A DNA stretch of 64,000 nt, taken from contig JBBPBK010000068.1 of assembly GCA_039720395.1 (NCBI GenBank), positions 62,001 to 126,000 of the forward strand, in the 5' to 3' direction. Source of the DNA: Liquidambar formosana. Lineage: Eukaryota; Streptophyta; Magnoliopsida; Saxifragales; Altingiaceae. A program made the position numbers and the translations under genes. Positions 45,329 to 57,094 of the stretch are shown here, one piece after another (the first letter of the stretch is position 1; each line of letters opens with the position of its first letter). The notes under the pieces are model-generated. The model had not been told where the DNA came from and ran no database searches. It saw only the letters and a program-made list of their open reading frames with translations.

Positions 45329-46205
45329 GATGTCAAATTCGTTGAGGAGAATTGACTATCGAGCAATTTTGTATAACAACACTGGCCTCTCTATCAGGTA
45401 CTTCAACGGATCCATACGACTTATCAAGAATACTTCGAAGGACATCATGTAGTGACGAAGTTTTTGCGTTACCCATACTAGTGCCACACAAGCCTTTTCG
45501 ATTGCATTGTACTTCACTTCATAGTCTGTCATTTTCTTGCTTAAGTAATAAATGGCATTTTCCTTTGTTGACCCTTCAAGATATTGCGCTAGCATAGCTC
45601 CCGTCGCGGTTTTGATGACCGTTAAGTACAATAAAAGCGGTGCACCTTGCCGTGGGGGAACTAAGATTGGAAGGTTGCTTAAGTATCTCTTAATAGTCTC
45701 AAAGGCCTCTTGACATTCTTCGTTCCATACTTTTGGCACACCTTTCTTAAGCAATTTGAAAATTGGTTCGCAAACCATGCTCAAGTTGGCAATGAATCGA
45801 CTTATGTACTGAACTCTTCCCAAAAAACTCCAGATCTGCTTCTCAGTGCTAGGCGGCTCCATCTCTACAATGGTTTTTATCTTCCTTGGGTCCACTTCGA
45901 TGCCTCTCTGAGTGATCATGAACCCTAATAACTTGCCTGCGATGACACCAAAAGCGCACTTTTGAGGGTTTAGACGGAGATTGTACTTCTTTGCTCACTC
46001 TAGGAATTTCTCTAGTGCCTTGAAATGCCCTTCTCTATCCATGGATTTAACGATCATATCATCAACATAAACCTCGACCTCCTTATGGATCATATCATGC
46101 AATAAGGTCATAGCTGCTTCTTGGTAAGTAGCCCCAGCATTTCTTAAGCCAAAAGGCATTACCTTGTAACAGTACGTCCCCCATTGCGTAATAAAAGCTA
46201 TTTTC
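45329..46205 (-). pseudogene. pol fragment (RT and native RNase H), element C
   Basis: Minus-strand reading enters in RT (KIAFITQWGTYCYKVMPFGL), contains an intact YVDDM and continues through MITQRGIEVDPRKIK, GRVQYISRFIANLS and LSKKMTDYEVKYNAIEKA to the RNase H region, ending abruptly at a copia LTR. A TGA breaks the frame between about 45920 and 45995. It is closer to the pol of A than to B or D. Both edges are copia LTRs. Confidence 0.85.
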
Positions 46206-47058
46206 TGTTGGGAATCGAACAAGAGGGAAAAATAGAAGTGCGGAATATAAAAATTTTTCCTACGATTCTACAGCCCATGAATCTAACTATGCATAACACA
46301 AAATCAAACCCTAACTACAAATAGGGTTAGAACACTTACAGAATTTTTGTCTTCTCCTTTTTGCTCCAAGCTTTGATTCCAAACAGCGATGAATGAGCAA
46401 CCCAAGTGTGCTGCCTCCAACGGTATCCACACCTAGCTAGAGCTTCAAGTCCTTTCTTCCTTTTCTTTGTTGTTACTAATGTAGGAGAATAGAGGAGAGA
46501 GAGAGAAGGAGGCTGGAAATTCTGGCCAGCCCTTGGGGAGTTCAACTTATGATGATGTCACACATCATAGTGTGACTTATATAGTCTACACTAAGGGGGC
46601 TGGCCCTAGGGGGAAACCCTATTAGGGTTTTATGCAATTTCTCTAAATTGCACAATAACCCCTATAAATTATATCAAATATAAATAGGCCTCAAAGAACT
46701 ATTCTTTATGCACTCATACCTTTTCTCTCATAGACTTTAAAGCTCTTCTTGCATGATCAGTGTGTGACCCATTGGGTTCACATCATCAAGTAGTAGGAAT
46801 AGCACGAGATGTGCACAATGGAACTCTTTCCATTTAGGGTCTAATTGGAACTCCTTCCAATTCCCTAATTGATTATAACTCACTTATATCAATTGAGGCT
46901 TCTACTAACCATGAGTAACACCTAGCATATGGCTCATGGTGTGGTCCTTAATGAGGTGAATAGTCATTTACAAAGAACCCTTCTGTTATAGTTTATAGGT
47001 TACAATTGCATCCTTCCTTCAACACAATGTCTCCAATTGAACTAATAGGACATGGAAG
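46206..47058 (-). repeat. Copia LTR fragment, reverse orientation, interrupted by element D
   Basis: TGTTGGGAATCGAAC start, the reverse complement of a copia LTR end, running 853 bp to GACATGGAAG where the Ty3 LTR terminus TGTGAACCC begins. The missing part (CTGTCAAGTCCC onward in other copies) should lie beyond element D, outside this window. Confidence 0.88.
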
Positions 47059-50000
47059 TGTGAACCCACGAAAAAGCGCGGAGCCCACAAGGGATTTGGC
47101 GAAAAGGATTTTATGGATGGGTGAAAGACAACAAACGAAAAGGAGTCGCCACCTCATTTTTTAGGGAAAAGAGGAAAACCACAAAAATGTTTTATTTTCA
47201 AAACCACATGACTCCATTAAAGGAAAAGCAAAGTCTTTGAAACCAGAAAATTGGATTCGGGGGCTAAGTTACGACGTGGGAAGGTTCTGGGCAAAAACCC
47301 ATAGGCACCCACATCGCCCGAGTTGGTCGCTTAATTTAATTGGGCTAACTTAAGATCTTTTCCACTCAAATATCATCATATATCATCACAAGGCAGCATG
47401 CATATCATATATTTCATCTAATCATCTCATGCACAATCACTCAAATAAAACAAAACAGAAAAAAGAAGAAAAGAAAAGAAAAACCTAGGATACTTAGATC
47501 CTAGGATGGACTTGAGCCTCACGAAGAGCGCCTACGTACCATGCAGCGAAATACATGGATCAAAGTCCACGTAGTTCGAAAAGAATAGGATTAAATCCTA
47601 ATACAAACCTATGGTAAATACCCTAGGTTTCCTCATTTGAAAATACATTGATTAAATCCAAAACTGAAAACTTCCACAAGAGGAAAACTTTGATAAAAAC
47701 CAGAATTTATTATTGAAGGAAACCCTTGATAATTACCATAAGCTTGTATTAAGAAGTAACCCTAGGAGGGAGAAGAGAAAAGATAGAAAAAGAAAGGTGA
47801 ATTGGGGCACCTTCAAACCCTACTTACCTGAGCACACAAGCTCCAAGCATTAGCCATTTCAGACCACAGCAGCCCTATTTGCAATAGGACAAGCATTGTA
47901 CCTGTTTGCACCCTTACAAGTGCACAAAATCATGCAAAGAAAGCAATATGCAAATCTGGACAGAACCTTGACAAGGCCTAAAATCATCCATTAATCATGC
48001 AAACAACAAGAATAATGAATAACTAAGGACTCTAACTCAATCCTACATGCAATGACTCGACTAACATGCATAAAAACCTACCAAAGACACACTAACAAGC
48101 ATAAGAGACTCCAATAATATCAATAAACATGATAACAAAGCACATTCTAACCAAAAAGATGATACTTTATGTAAAATATGAAAATAGGCCTCCCTACGGC
48201 GAGCTTTCTTAAGCGAAACTATCCTAAAGATAATTTCACGTAAAAAAGTCATTATGGGGAGGTGCAATCAGCATATCCTACGTAAAATATATACCCTAGA
48301 ACACAATAGAAGAGATTTCATGCTTAAACACATCACAGAAGACTCTCATGCAAAACCTCACTCAACGAAAAGGATAATTATCCTTAGAAAAGGATAATAT
48401 CTCCAAAAACCCTATAAAATATACTATATGAATGCAAACCTAGCATGATTCAACTATATGCAGCATATATAGAATGACTATGATGAGCAATAGCTCAAAA
48501 AGCTAAGCTAAGCATGCTGTATAAGACCTATGCGATTTCAGGGTTATCGAAACCCTAATCTCACAACTATGCATTAAAACCTATGAAACAACTCTAAGAC
48601 ATGCTCAAATTATCATGAATATCATTCATATAGCATATATTGACTAACAAGAACATCCACACATGATAATAATCACAGCAACCTAAACATGTGAACTATG
48701 CATGATTTAAGAGGATAGAACGAATAAGGCTATCTAATCCTTAGTAAACCAGGGATTATCAAGCATATAAAGCCATGAACTATCCTAAAATCATTCATAT
48801 AACATCATGTAAACATTGAATTCAATCCATAAGAAGAGCAATTGCATGCACCACAACTATCTTAAAAGAAGAAGAAAAAAGAGAAGAAGCAGAAGCAGAA
48901 ATTCACATTCAGCATTGAAAGGACATGCTTACCTCTTGTAGACTCTTCCTTGTCTTCAATCCTCTTGTTTCCTTGCTTGCTTGGGGTTGAAGAGCCTCCT
49001 CTTGAAGTCCTTCTAGCTCTCCAAACTCGTAGCTCCCTCTCTCTCTAAGTGTAAAGTGCAATTAACCTCCCCCTATGTGCTGAATATCATGTCCTTTATA
49101 TAGAGAACTGACCCCCTAAACCAATGGCTAGGATTAATTCATTAAGTAATGATCCTAGGGCTATTAGAGACTCTCTTGGTGCTCAAACAACTCAAACCTA
49201 CACACTCCTAAGCTCAGACAAGTTGTTTTGGCGGAGGAAACCGTCAAAAGAGGGAAAGAAGAGTCAGAGTTTGACTTGAAAAAGGAGTCTCTCGGGTGAC
49301 CAACTAGGCCTGGACGGTTAGCCGTCTGGGCCTAGACGGCTGACCGTCCAGCCCCGGACGGTTACCCGAGAGTCCCCTAATTTTGCTCCGCTTTTGACTC
49401 CCACTTGCTGTAGAAGTCCTAAAATCTTCAAATTAAGTCTGATTTTGACGAAATAAAAGCCAAAACGACCGTGTTTCGAAGGGGAACACATTTTTAGGCA
49501 TTTTAGGATAAAAATCCTCAACCATGGGTGCATGGTTAGGTTTTACAAAGGTGGTTAACCATGGTGCTTCACCGTCACTAAGCTGGGTTTGTACACAAGG
49601 TCGAACCGAATGCTTTCCCAATCGAAAATTGATCTTTCTAAACATGTTTAGGACATAAATAAAGCCCAATTGAAGTTAAATGAGAGAAAATTGATTGGGT
49701 CTTATGAGTCAATTTGAGCAAACCAAGAAAGGGTCTTTTAGCCAACCCGAACCATTACAAGCCGAATTGATCTTAAACCATTAATTCATGAAATTGAACC
49801 TATATATGGACTCTATATAACCATATGAACTTGATGGGATGACTCGGGATTCATTCCAAGGTCAAATGGAAAATATACGGCTTAAAAGACGATTATGCCC
49901 TTAAAGTCGCAAAAGTTCTTATTGACTATCGAAATGAACTCCAAATCACTTCAAAATTCATACACATGATATTCAATGCCATAGAAACTCAATGCAAAAG

Positions 50001-50076
50001 ACTAGACTCAAAAAGGACTCAAAATCCTACATGAAATGATATGTCCTAGCTAAGGTGACAAAAATGGGGTGTAACA
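47059..50076 (-). repeat. 3' LTR of element D, 3018 bp
   Basis: Reverse complement of the LTR of B: TGTGAACCC...GGGGTGTAACA on the plus strand. GC module at 49291-49370 and TATA box (TTATATA) at 49096-49102. ORFs within are artefacts. Confidence 0.92.
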
Positions 50077-50590
50077 GAAGCCCCTCATTGGTGAACAAGT
50101 TTCACTTGCGAGCCAATGATAAAAGAACAACCCATTTTTGTTTGATGGATTAATCTCATTAATACCAACAAACTCAAATGGAACCAAAAGGATAGACTTC
50201 GTCATATCCAAGCATGCAACGATTTCATCGAAGCAAAGAATTGAATGCATTTCTATGCATGCCAACTTCGTTGGTGCGCTCATGCAAATGCTTTTACCAT
50301 GCACTAATTGCATTAGTGATATCCACATGGTCTTCTCATGACGCAAAGCTAGTTGCACTAGTGCATCACAAGGTACCCTACCAATTTCATTGGCATTCTC
50401 AAAACGAGTTATTTAATAACTCATAAATCATCATTTTATGTGAATTATTGGTGAATTGAATGTCCATCAATTCAAAACCAAGGGCATTTCATGCCAGTCT
50501 CACTAGGGATAACAAATGTGGTGAGTTATTTCATAACTCATGACTTATCAAATTATGATTTCATGCCACTTTCAGTGGGAACAACAAAGA
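50077..50590. other. Polypurine-tract region and spacer, element D
   Basis: GAAGCCCCTCATTGGTGAAC next to the LTR matches 489-508 of element A. The rest (to 50590) has no coding signal and grades into diverged copies of the tandem repeat (GAGTTATTTCATAACTC). Confidence 0.5.
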
Positions 50591-51165
50591 TATGGAGTTA
50601 TTTCATAACTCTTGAATCATCATTTCATGTGAAATTGTGATTTCATGCCACTTTCTGTGGAAGTAACAAAGACAGGGAGTTATTTCATAACTCATGAATC
50701 GTCATTTCATGTGGAATTGTGCCACTTTCTGTGGAAGTAACAAAGATTGGGAGTTATTGCATAACTCATGAATCGTCCTTTCATGGGAAATTGTGCCACT
50801 TTCTGTGGAAGTAACAAAGACGAGGAGTTATTGCATAACTCATGGATCGTCATTTCGTGGGAAATTGTGCCACTTTCTGTGGAAGTAACAAAGACGGGGA
50901 GTTATTGCATAACTCATGGATCATCATTTCATGGGAAATTGTGCCACTTTCTGTGGAAGTAACAAAGACAGGGAGTTATTGCATAACTCATGGATCATCA
51001 TTTCATGTGAAATTGTGCCACTTTCTATGGAAGTAACAAAGATGGGGAGTTATTGCATAACTCATGAATCATCATTTCATGGGAAATTGTGCCACTTTCT
51101 GTGGAAGTAACAAAGACGGGGAGTTATTGCATAACTCATGGATCGTCATTTCATGGGAAATTGTG
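50591..51165. repeat. Tandem array, unit 74 bp, about 7-8 copies, element D
   Basis: GGAGTTATTGCATAACTCATG occurs at about 50750, 50824, 50898, 50972, 51046 and 51120, a strict 74-bp period, with AATTGTGCCACTTTCTGTGG in each unit. It holds the same place as the unrelated 90-bp array in A. Overlapping short ORFs at 74-bp steps confirm the period. Confidence 0.92.
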
Positions 51166-51730
51166 TTTATCACATGATATGAGACCCAATTGCAAGTCAA
51201 TTGATTCAAAATCAAACTCATTTCTTATCATTTTATGTGAAACTATCCTTATCACATGGAATGACAATGTATTGGGAGTCATTCAACTCCAAATCAAGTG
51301 CATTTCATGTGAAATTGTCTTTATCACATGAAATGATAATGTATTGAGAGTCATTCAACTCAAAATCAAGTTCATTACTTATCATTTCATGTGAAATTAT
51401 CTTTAACACATGAAATGACATTGAATTGAGAGTTAATTGATTGGAAATCAAGCTTATTTCATGTCATTTCATGTGAAATTATCTTTATCACATGATACAA
51501 CATTGATTTTGAAAGTCAGTTGATTGAAAAACAAAGTGCATTTCATGCCCTCTTTACAAAGATAGCAAGTTACTTCGTAACTAGCATAGCTTTGAATCGT
51601 CATTTCATGTGAAGTTATCTTTATCACATGATTAGCAAGTCATTTCATGTGAAATTATCCTTATCACATAATATGATATCATTATCATCTCCTAGAGAAT
51701 TGACTTCCAAGACTTGAAAGTCAATCAATT
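51166..51730. repeat. Irregular repeats of about 80 bp with hairpin cores, element D
   Basis: Copies of TTTCATGTGAAATTATCTT followed by TATCACATGAAATGA begin near 51229, 51303, 51383, 51462, 51600 and 51635. The arms ATTTCATGTGA and TCACATGAAAT are perfect inverted repeats. Confidence 0.78.
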
Positions 51731-51946
51731 CAACACTAAGCTCATTTCATGAGAAAGCCATTTATCATGGCCATTGCAACTCCTCGTTATGCGGGCAAAT
51801 ACAATCACCCAAGATTCAAAATTTCATTGAAACTTGATAAACTTGGGGGATATATTCATCCCATAACTCAAGGATTGCACAAAAAGTCAATTTGGAGAAG
51901 TTTAGAGGTCGCAAGCGCGCGAAACGGGGCAAACGGGCAAAGCGGG
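51731..51946. other. Spacer upstream of the PMD-like gene module, element D
   Basis: Conserved with 38010-38180 of B (inverted). No credible gene. It ends in GAAACGGGGCAAACGGGCAAAGCGG, a short GGGCAAA-type repeat also found before the module of the second antisense gene. Confidence 0.4.
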
Positions 51947-52026
51947 CTAGGGTGACCATCTGCCCTCAAATGGTCAACCGTCCAGGGCAAGACGGCTGAC
52001 CGTCCAAGGTGGGACGGTTACCCGAG
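51947..52026 (+). promoter_or_regulatory. GC-rich inverted half-site module upstream of the PMD-like gene, element D
   Basis: GGGTGACCATC, GGTCAACCGTCC, GACGGCTGACCGTCC and GGGACGGTTACCCGAG follow one another, alternately inverted. The downstream TATA position reads TTTTTAAACCC, not TATA. A control function is inferred. Confidence 0.5.
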
Positions 52027-52311
52027 CCCACCATTGAAAAAATTCTGGGTTTTTAAACCCAACACTTGCCCACTCATTCTCACATTCTCCCATTCGAAAA
52101 TTAGAGAGTTTCTCTCTCTAAACTCACATCCTATCTTCTCCATCTCTTATTCTCTCATTCCCATTTCAAAAACATTCAATCCAAACATCAAATGCACATC
52201 AAACAACAACAAATCAAGCCCATTTAACAATCAAAACAACCAATTCACATCATCTTGTGAAATCAAACCAAATCAAACCCATTTTTCACAAACCCAACTC
52301 CATCATCAAGG

Positions 52312-55300
52312 ATGTCATCAAGCAAGGACTCAAGCACCAAGTATCCATTCTATGGGGTCAAAAGCACATACAAGGCACCACTCTATGATGCTCCACAAGC
52401 TAGGGTGTTGCTTGAACCCGAGAAGCATCTCTCATTCATCCATTCCCAACAAGAAGTAAGTTTACCCAACTTAACACTTTTCTTTTGAATCTTTCGATTC
52501 TTTTGATGAAATTGCATTCCCTTCTACTTCTTTTGAATACCCCTTTGGGTTGTTGAGTGATATCCCTTGATTTAGCAAGGATTGAACACACAAATTCTTT
52601 TCATTTGAAAGCTTGAAAAATGGCACCCGCCAAGTGTTCGATAAAATTCCCAAGTGAAATAAAGATGTTCAATCTTCACCAAATCAATGTATATCAACAA
52701 GTAAACCCTCAAGTGAGTAATATGCTATGATTTAGCAAGGATTGATCATACAAAATTCTTTTGTTTCAAGGCTTGGGAGGTATCACCCACCAAGTGTTCG
52801 ATAAAATGCCCAAGTGATAAAAAAGTGTTCAATCCTTGCCAAATTAAGGCATATAAACAAGTAAACTCATAAACATCCATTAGCAATTCATTTCATGAAT
52901 AAAAACAAACTTTTGACATCTTTTGGAAAACGATTTGAAACCAATTGCTAGTGTAAGCTTATTATTTCCATGTTCTTTCAACTAACTCTCAAGGTATTTT
53001 CAATGGCTATAGCCCAACTTTCAGGACATGCGCACTCGGTCCTCTGTCAAAGGACTCATTGAATGGTGGCGGAACATGGAAAACTTCCAACCCATCACCA
53101 AAGGCTATATCGAAAAGGCCGGTTTTGGCCCATTCCTAGATTCTCTATGGAATGACCAATGTGATAGGCAAGCTTTGCTAGCCTTGTCTGAGCTATGGTG
53201 GGACACCACCAATACATTCCATTTTAGCTTCGGGGAGATGACACTAACCCCCAAGGACTTCACCATGATAATGGGCTTAAGCATTAAAGGCAAAAGCTTG
53301 GAATTCTATGTGGAGGCTCACACGGATGAGGATTATCTCTTAGCTTACCTTGGGATGGAAATCGAGGTCATCAAGAAAGCAATGCGACGCACTTGGCTTT
53401 TCAACAAGTTTGCTAAGCAAAGGGAGAGCGAGGGTGCAAGCCCCGATTGTATTACAAGGTCATTCCTTCTGTACATGATCTCATGCACATTCTTTGCCGG
53501 GACGGGCGACCTAGCCCCTTTGGGTCTTCTTGCAAGCATGGAGGATGTTGACAAGATCAGGAAATTCAACTGGGGAGGGGCTGCTCTAGCCACCATGTAT
53601 CGCACAATGTGTGACATGTCACGTGGTGTGACCAAGGACTTCGGTGGGATGCCCTTTGTTTAGGAGGTAATGCTACTTCCCTTTCATTCCTTTTTATTTT
53701 TTTCCTTATATTATCTTTCTTTTTGACTCTTTTCTCAACTTTTGACAGGTTTGGTGCTATGAGTACCTTAACCTATGTCGCCCATCCCTTGCTGAGGAAA
53801 CCATCGAATGGCCTACCCTCAAGAATTACTCTCCTAGTTATGTGTCCATCTGGGCGGCGAATCGTCATGATTACGCCTTTGCTAGAGCTCACCTAGCAAG
53901 CCTCACTGCTGATATGGTGAAATTCTTTCCCCATTCTTTTCCTTTTCTTTTTACTCCCCAATTTCTCATTTTGGATTTTTGGACAGATTGAATGGAATCC
54001 ATAGAAGATATGGGTACCAATGCTACCCAAGCGATGCATTCCTAGCTTGATGCTGACGGGCAAGAGGGTGCTCTTGGAAGGCCCCGTGGGTAGGTATTGG
54101 TACCTAGGGGAGCGTGTCTTACGCCAAGTCATGGGTGATGTGAATGCCGCCATGGCTCCAATGCCTCCACCACTTAACATGAGGCATGCTAACTTAATGG
54201 AGGGGGAGGAGTTGTGGGATGCCTTGAGAGGCTGGGATGCGGAGGAGTTCACTTCTCCTGACATTGCATATGACACTTTCTGTCTCCAATATTTGATAAG
54301 GCCCAGGGTGACAGGCCTTCTGTTGGGAATCATACAAGAGGGAAAAATAGAAGTGCGGAATATAAAAATTTTCCCTTTGATTCCACAGCCCATGAATCTA
54401 ACTATGCATATACAAAATCAAACCCTAACTATGAAGAGGGTTAGAACACTTACAGAATTTTTGTCTTCTCCTTTTTGCTCCAAGCTTTGATTCCGGACAG
54501 CGGTGAATGAGCAGCCCAAGTGTGCTACCTCCAACGGTATCCACACCTAGCTAGAGCTTCAAGTCCTTTCCACCTTTTCCTTGTTGTTGCTAGTGAAGGA
54601 GAAGAGAGGAGAGAGAGAGAGGGAGGCTGGAAAATCTGGATAGCCCCTTGGGATTTCAACTTGTGATGATGTCACACATCATAGTGTGGCTTATATAGTC
54701 CACACTAAAGGGGCCGGCCCTAGGGGGAAACCCTATTAGGGTGTGATGCAATTTCTCTAAATTGCACAATAACCCCTATAAATTATATCAAATATAAATA
54801 GGCCTCAAAGAACTATTCTTTATGCACTCATACCCTTTCTCTCATAGACTTTAAAGCTCATCTTGCATAATCATTGTGTGACCCATTGGGTTCACATCAT
54901 CAAGTAGTAGGAATAGCACGAGATGTGCACAATGGAACTCTTTCCATTTAGGGTCTAATTGGAACTCCTTCCAATTCCCTAATTGATTATAACTCACTTA
55001 TATCAATTAGGGCTTCTACTAACCATGAATAACACCTAGCATATGGTTCATGGTGTCGTCCTTAATGAAGTGAATATGTATCTATCAAAGAACCCTTCTG
55101 TTATAGTTTATAGGTTACAATTGCATCCTTCCATTTACACAATGTCTCCAATTGAACTAATAGGACATGGAAGTCTGTCAAGTCCCTAGTTCAATTACTT
55201 TATACTCATTCATAAATATCAACTCAATGATGAACTTATGGAAACTCCTTTCCATATTCACACTGCCATGGCCATGGACTGAATGAGTTATATTATGAAT

Positions 55301-56636
55301 GCTATATGAGACATTCTCTCTCTTTTTCCTGAGAGTAATGGATTCCTTGTTGATCACTCACATGCCTTCATACACATAGCAATAGGGCCAATGAACACCT
55401 TTACAGACCCATGAATAGAATCTACACTTAGTGTTATCAAACTTCTAAAGCTACATGCATAAGGTAACTATGGTGTCTCAGGTCTAAGGATTACTTGTAC
55501 CACTATAACATTGAGAAACTGATTGACAGGCAGGTTAAAACTCCATTCAGTTTATCCCAAATCTTTGGTCACATTCAGTGTACCTATTCTATTAACAGGC
55601 ACCCACCTGTTGGTTGTAGTGTCTCCACACAAATAGCTTGAGACCAGCTATCCTCCTATAGAGTCAACCTAACAAGTGCTAGTCCTATGGTTCATTACTG
55701 TCCATCATAGTGAACCTTCAACTAGGAATGATTTAGGAGTTTAGTACAGAGATATATTTACAGTCTCATAATTACAACTCTTTGTAATTCAATATTCTCA
55801 ACTCTAACTCCTTGGACATATTATGTAAATATAAATGATGCATACAAACATAATAGAATAAGCCCTTTTATTAAATCAATAATAAATGTGACATACATAA
55901 ATGAAATCAAATGATTGTTCCTTTATCCCTAAACAATCATCTCTATGATTGGCTCTAGGGCATAACTCTAACACCTTCCTCCTCAGGGGGTAAATCTTTA
56001 ACATTCTCCTAGCCTTTTCTTTTTGATAGAGACTTTATTTAATAGGCAAACACTTGCAGGGTCGACGAGCACGAGGGCATAGCTCGACAGTGGGCTCAGG
56101 CGTGGTTCCTGGCTCTAAGGATGATGAGATGGAGGGGGATAGGTCACTACCCTTGCCTCAGCCTAATTGGTTCATTGATTTGTGCAGTGGGTCGGACTTT
56201 GTCAAGACTGCCATCACTCATCCTGCATTTGATGAGTCCCCCAGGATCGACCCAAATCGAGAACAGGTGAGTTCTCTTTATGGGTATTTCTTTCTTTCTT
56301 TGAACATTACCTTCAATTTTACCCTTATTGATTATCCTAGGTGCCTGCGGCATATGCCCAAGAGTTCATCGACCTTAGTGAGGGCTTGAGGCGTGACCTT
56401 GTGAGGATGAACTTAGCCAAATCCATGGCGGAAGCTCATTTGGATGTCATGGTAAGTGTTCAACCCATTTTAAAGTTCCTATTTGTGGTTTTCAACCAAC
56501 CTTATTCTCATACTTAGCCTCTTTGCAATGGATTCTGTATATGCAGCCACCACCAGCAATGCGCCCTCCTAGAGCACCTCGTGGGGGTCGTGATGGAGCT
56601 GGCCCGAGCCGCAAAAGAAGCTCTGGGAACCGCTGA
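52312..56636 (+). pseudogene. PMD-like gene, element D, disabled and split by a copia solo LTR
   Basis: Exons: 52312-52455, 53025-53666, 53749-53916, 53987-54320 plus 55979-55989, 56060-56266, 56341-56451 and 56547-56636, the same lengths as in B once the LTR and its target duplication are removed. Opens MSSSKDSSTKYPFYGVKST; exon 2 has EMTLTPKDFTMIMGLSIKG. Lesions: TAG at 53661-53663 at the end of exon 2 (Trp in B), TAG near 54002 in exon 4 (Trp in B) and the 1653-bp LTR in exon 4. All splice sites are still canonical. The two nonsense changes are G-to-A. Confidence 0.82.
54321..55973 (-). mobile_element. Copia solo LTR inside exon 4 of the PMD-like gene
   Basis: 1653 bp, plus-strand TGTTGGGAATC...CATAACTCTAACA, the reverse of the copia LTR. 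Perfect 5-bp target duplication CCTTC at 54316-54320 and 55974-55978. No internal region, so it arose by recombination between the two LTRs of a former element. Confidence 0.95.
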
Positions 56637-56915
56637 GTTCATTTGCTTTCTTGTTGGGCTTGTAGAAACAATGAGACAATGGCTATCTTTTTCATTTCAT
56701 GCTTGTGTTTTGTAATTGCCACCTAAAACCCACTCTCTTATCCCTTGCTATGGATACTTGTTGTGCTTGTTTGAATCTATCATGATGATGTTATGGTGCC
56801 TTTCTCGTGAAAATTTGAGTCAATGTGAGTTCATAGGAGTGAAAATGGCCTAAAAAGGCCACCCGAATGCGAAAATAGGAAAAACCGGGCGAAACAAGGC
56901 AAAACAAGGCGGGGG

Positions 56916-57046
56916 CCTCGGGTGACCATCTGGCCCCGGACGGTTACCCGAGGTCGACGTGCTTTTTCGCGATTTTTCAGGAATTTTGCGATTTTGACGG
57001 TTCTACTCCCTTTAGGACTCGAATTTGTGACCCTTTTCCTATAAAA
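56916..57046 (+). promoter_or_regulatory. Promoter of the DUF7745-type gene, element D
   Basis: Module 56916-56952 (CTCGGGTGACCATC...CCGGACGGTTACCCGAG), preceded by GGGCGAAACAAGGCAAAAC. TATA box CCTATAAAAACAC at 57040-57046, 49 bp before the ATG. Confidence 0.62.
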
Positions 57047-57094
57047 ACACATGAGGGGAGTCTTCTAACTCACCTATTTTCATTGACAATAATT

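Noticed and set aside
50768..51331. Overlapping 64-80 codon ORFs in steps of 74 bp
   Set aside because: Products of the 74-bp tandem repeat, whose period is not a multiple of three.
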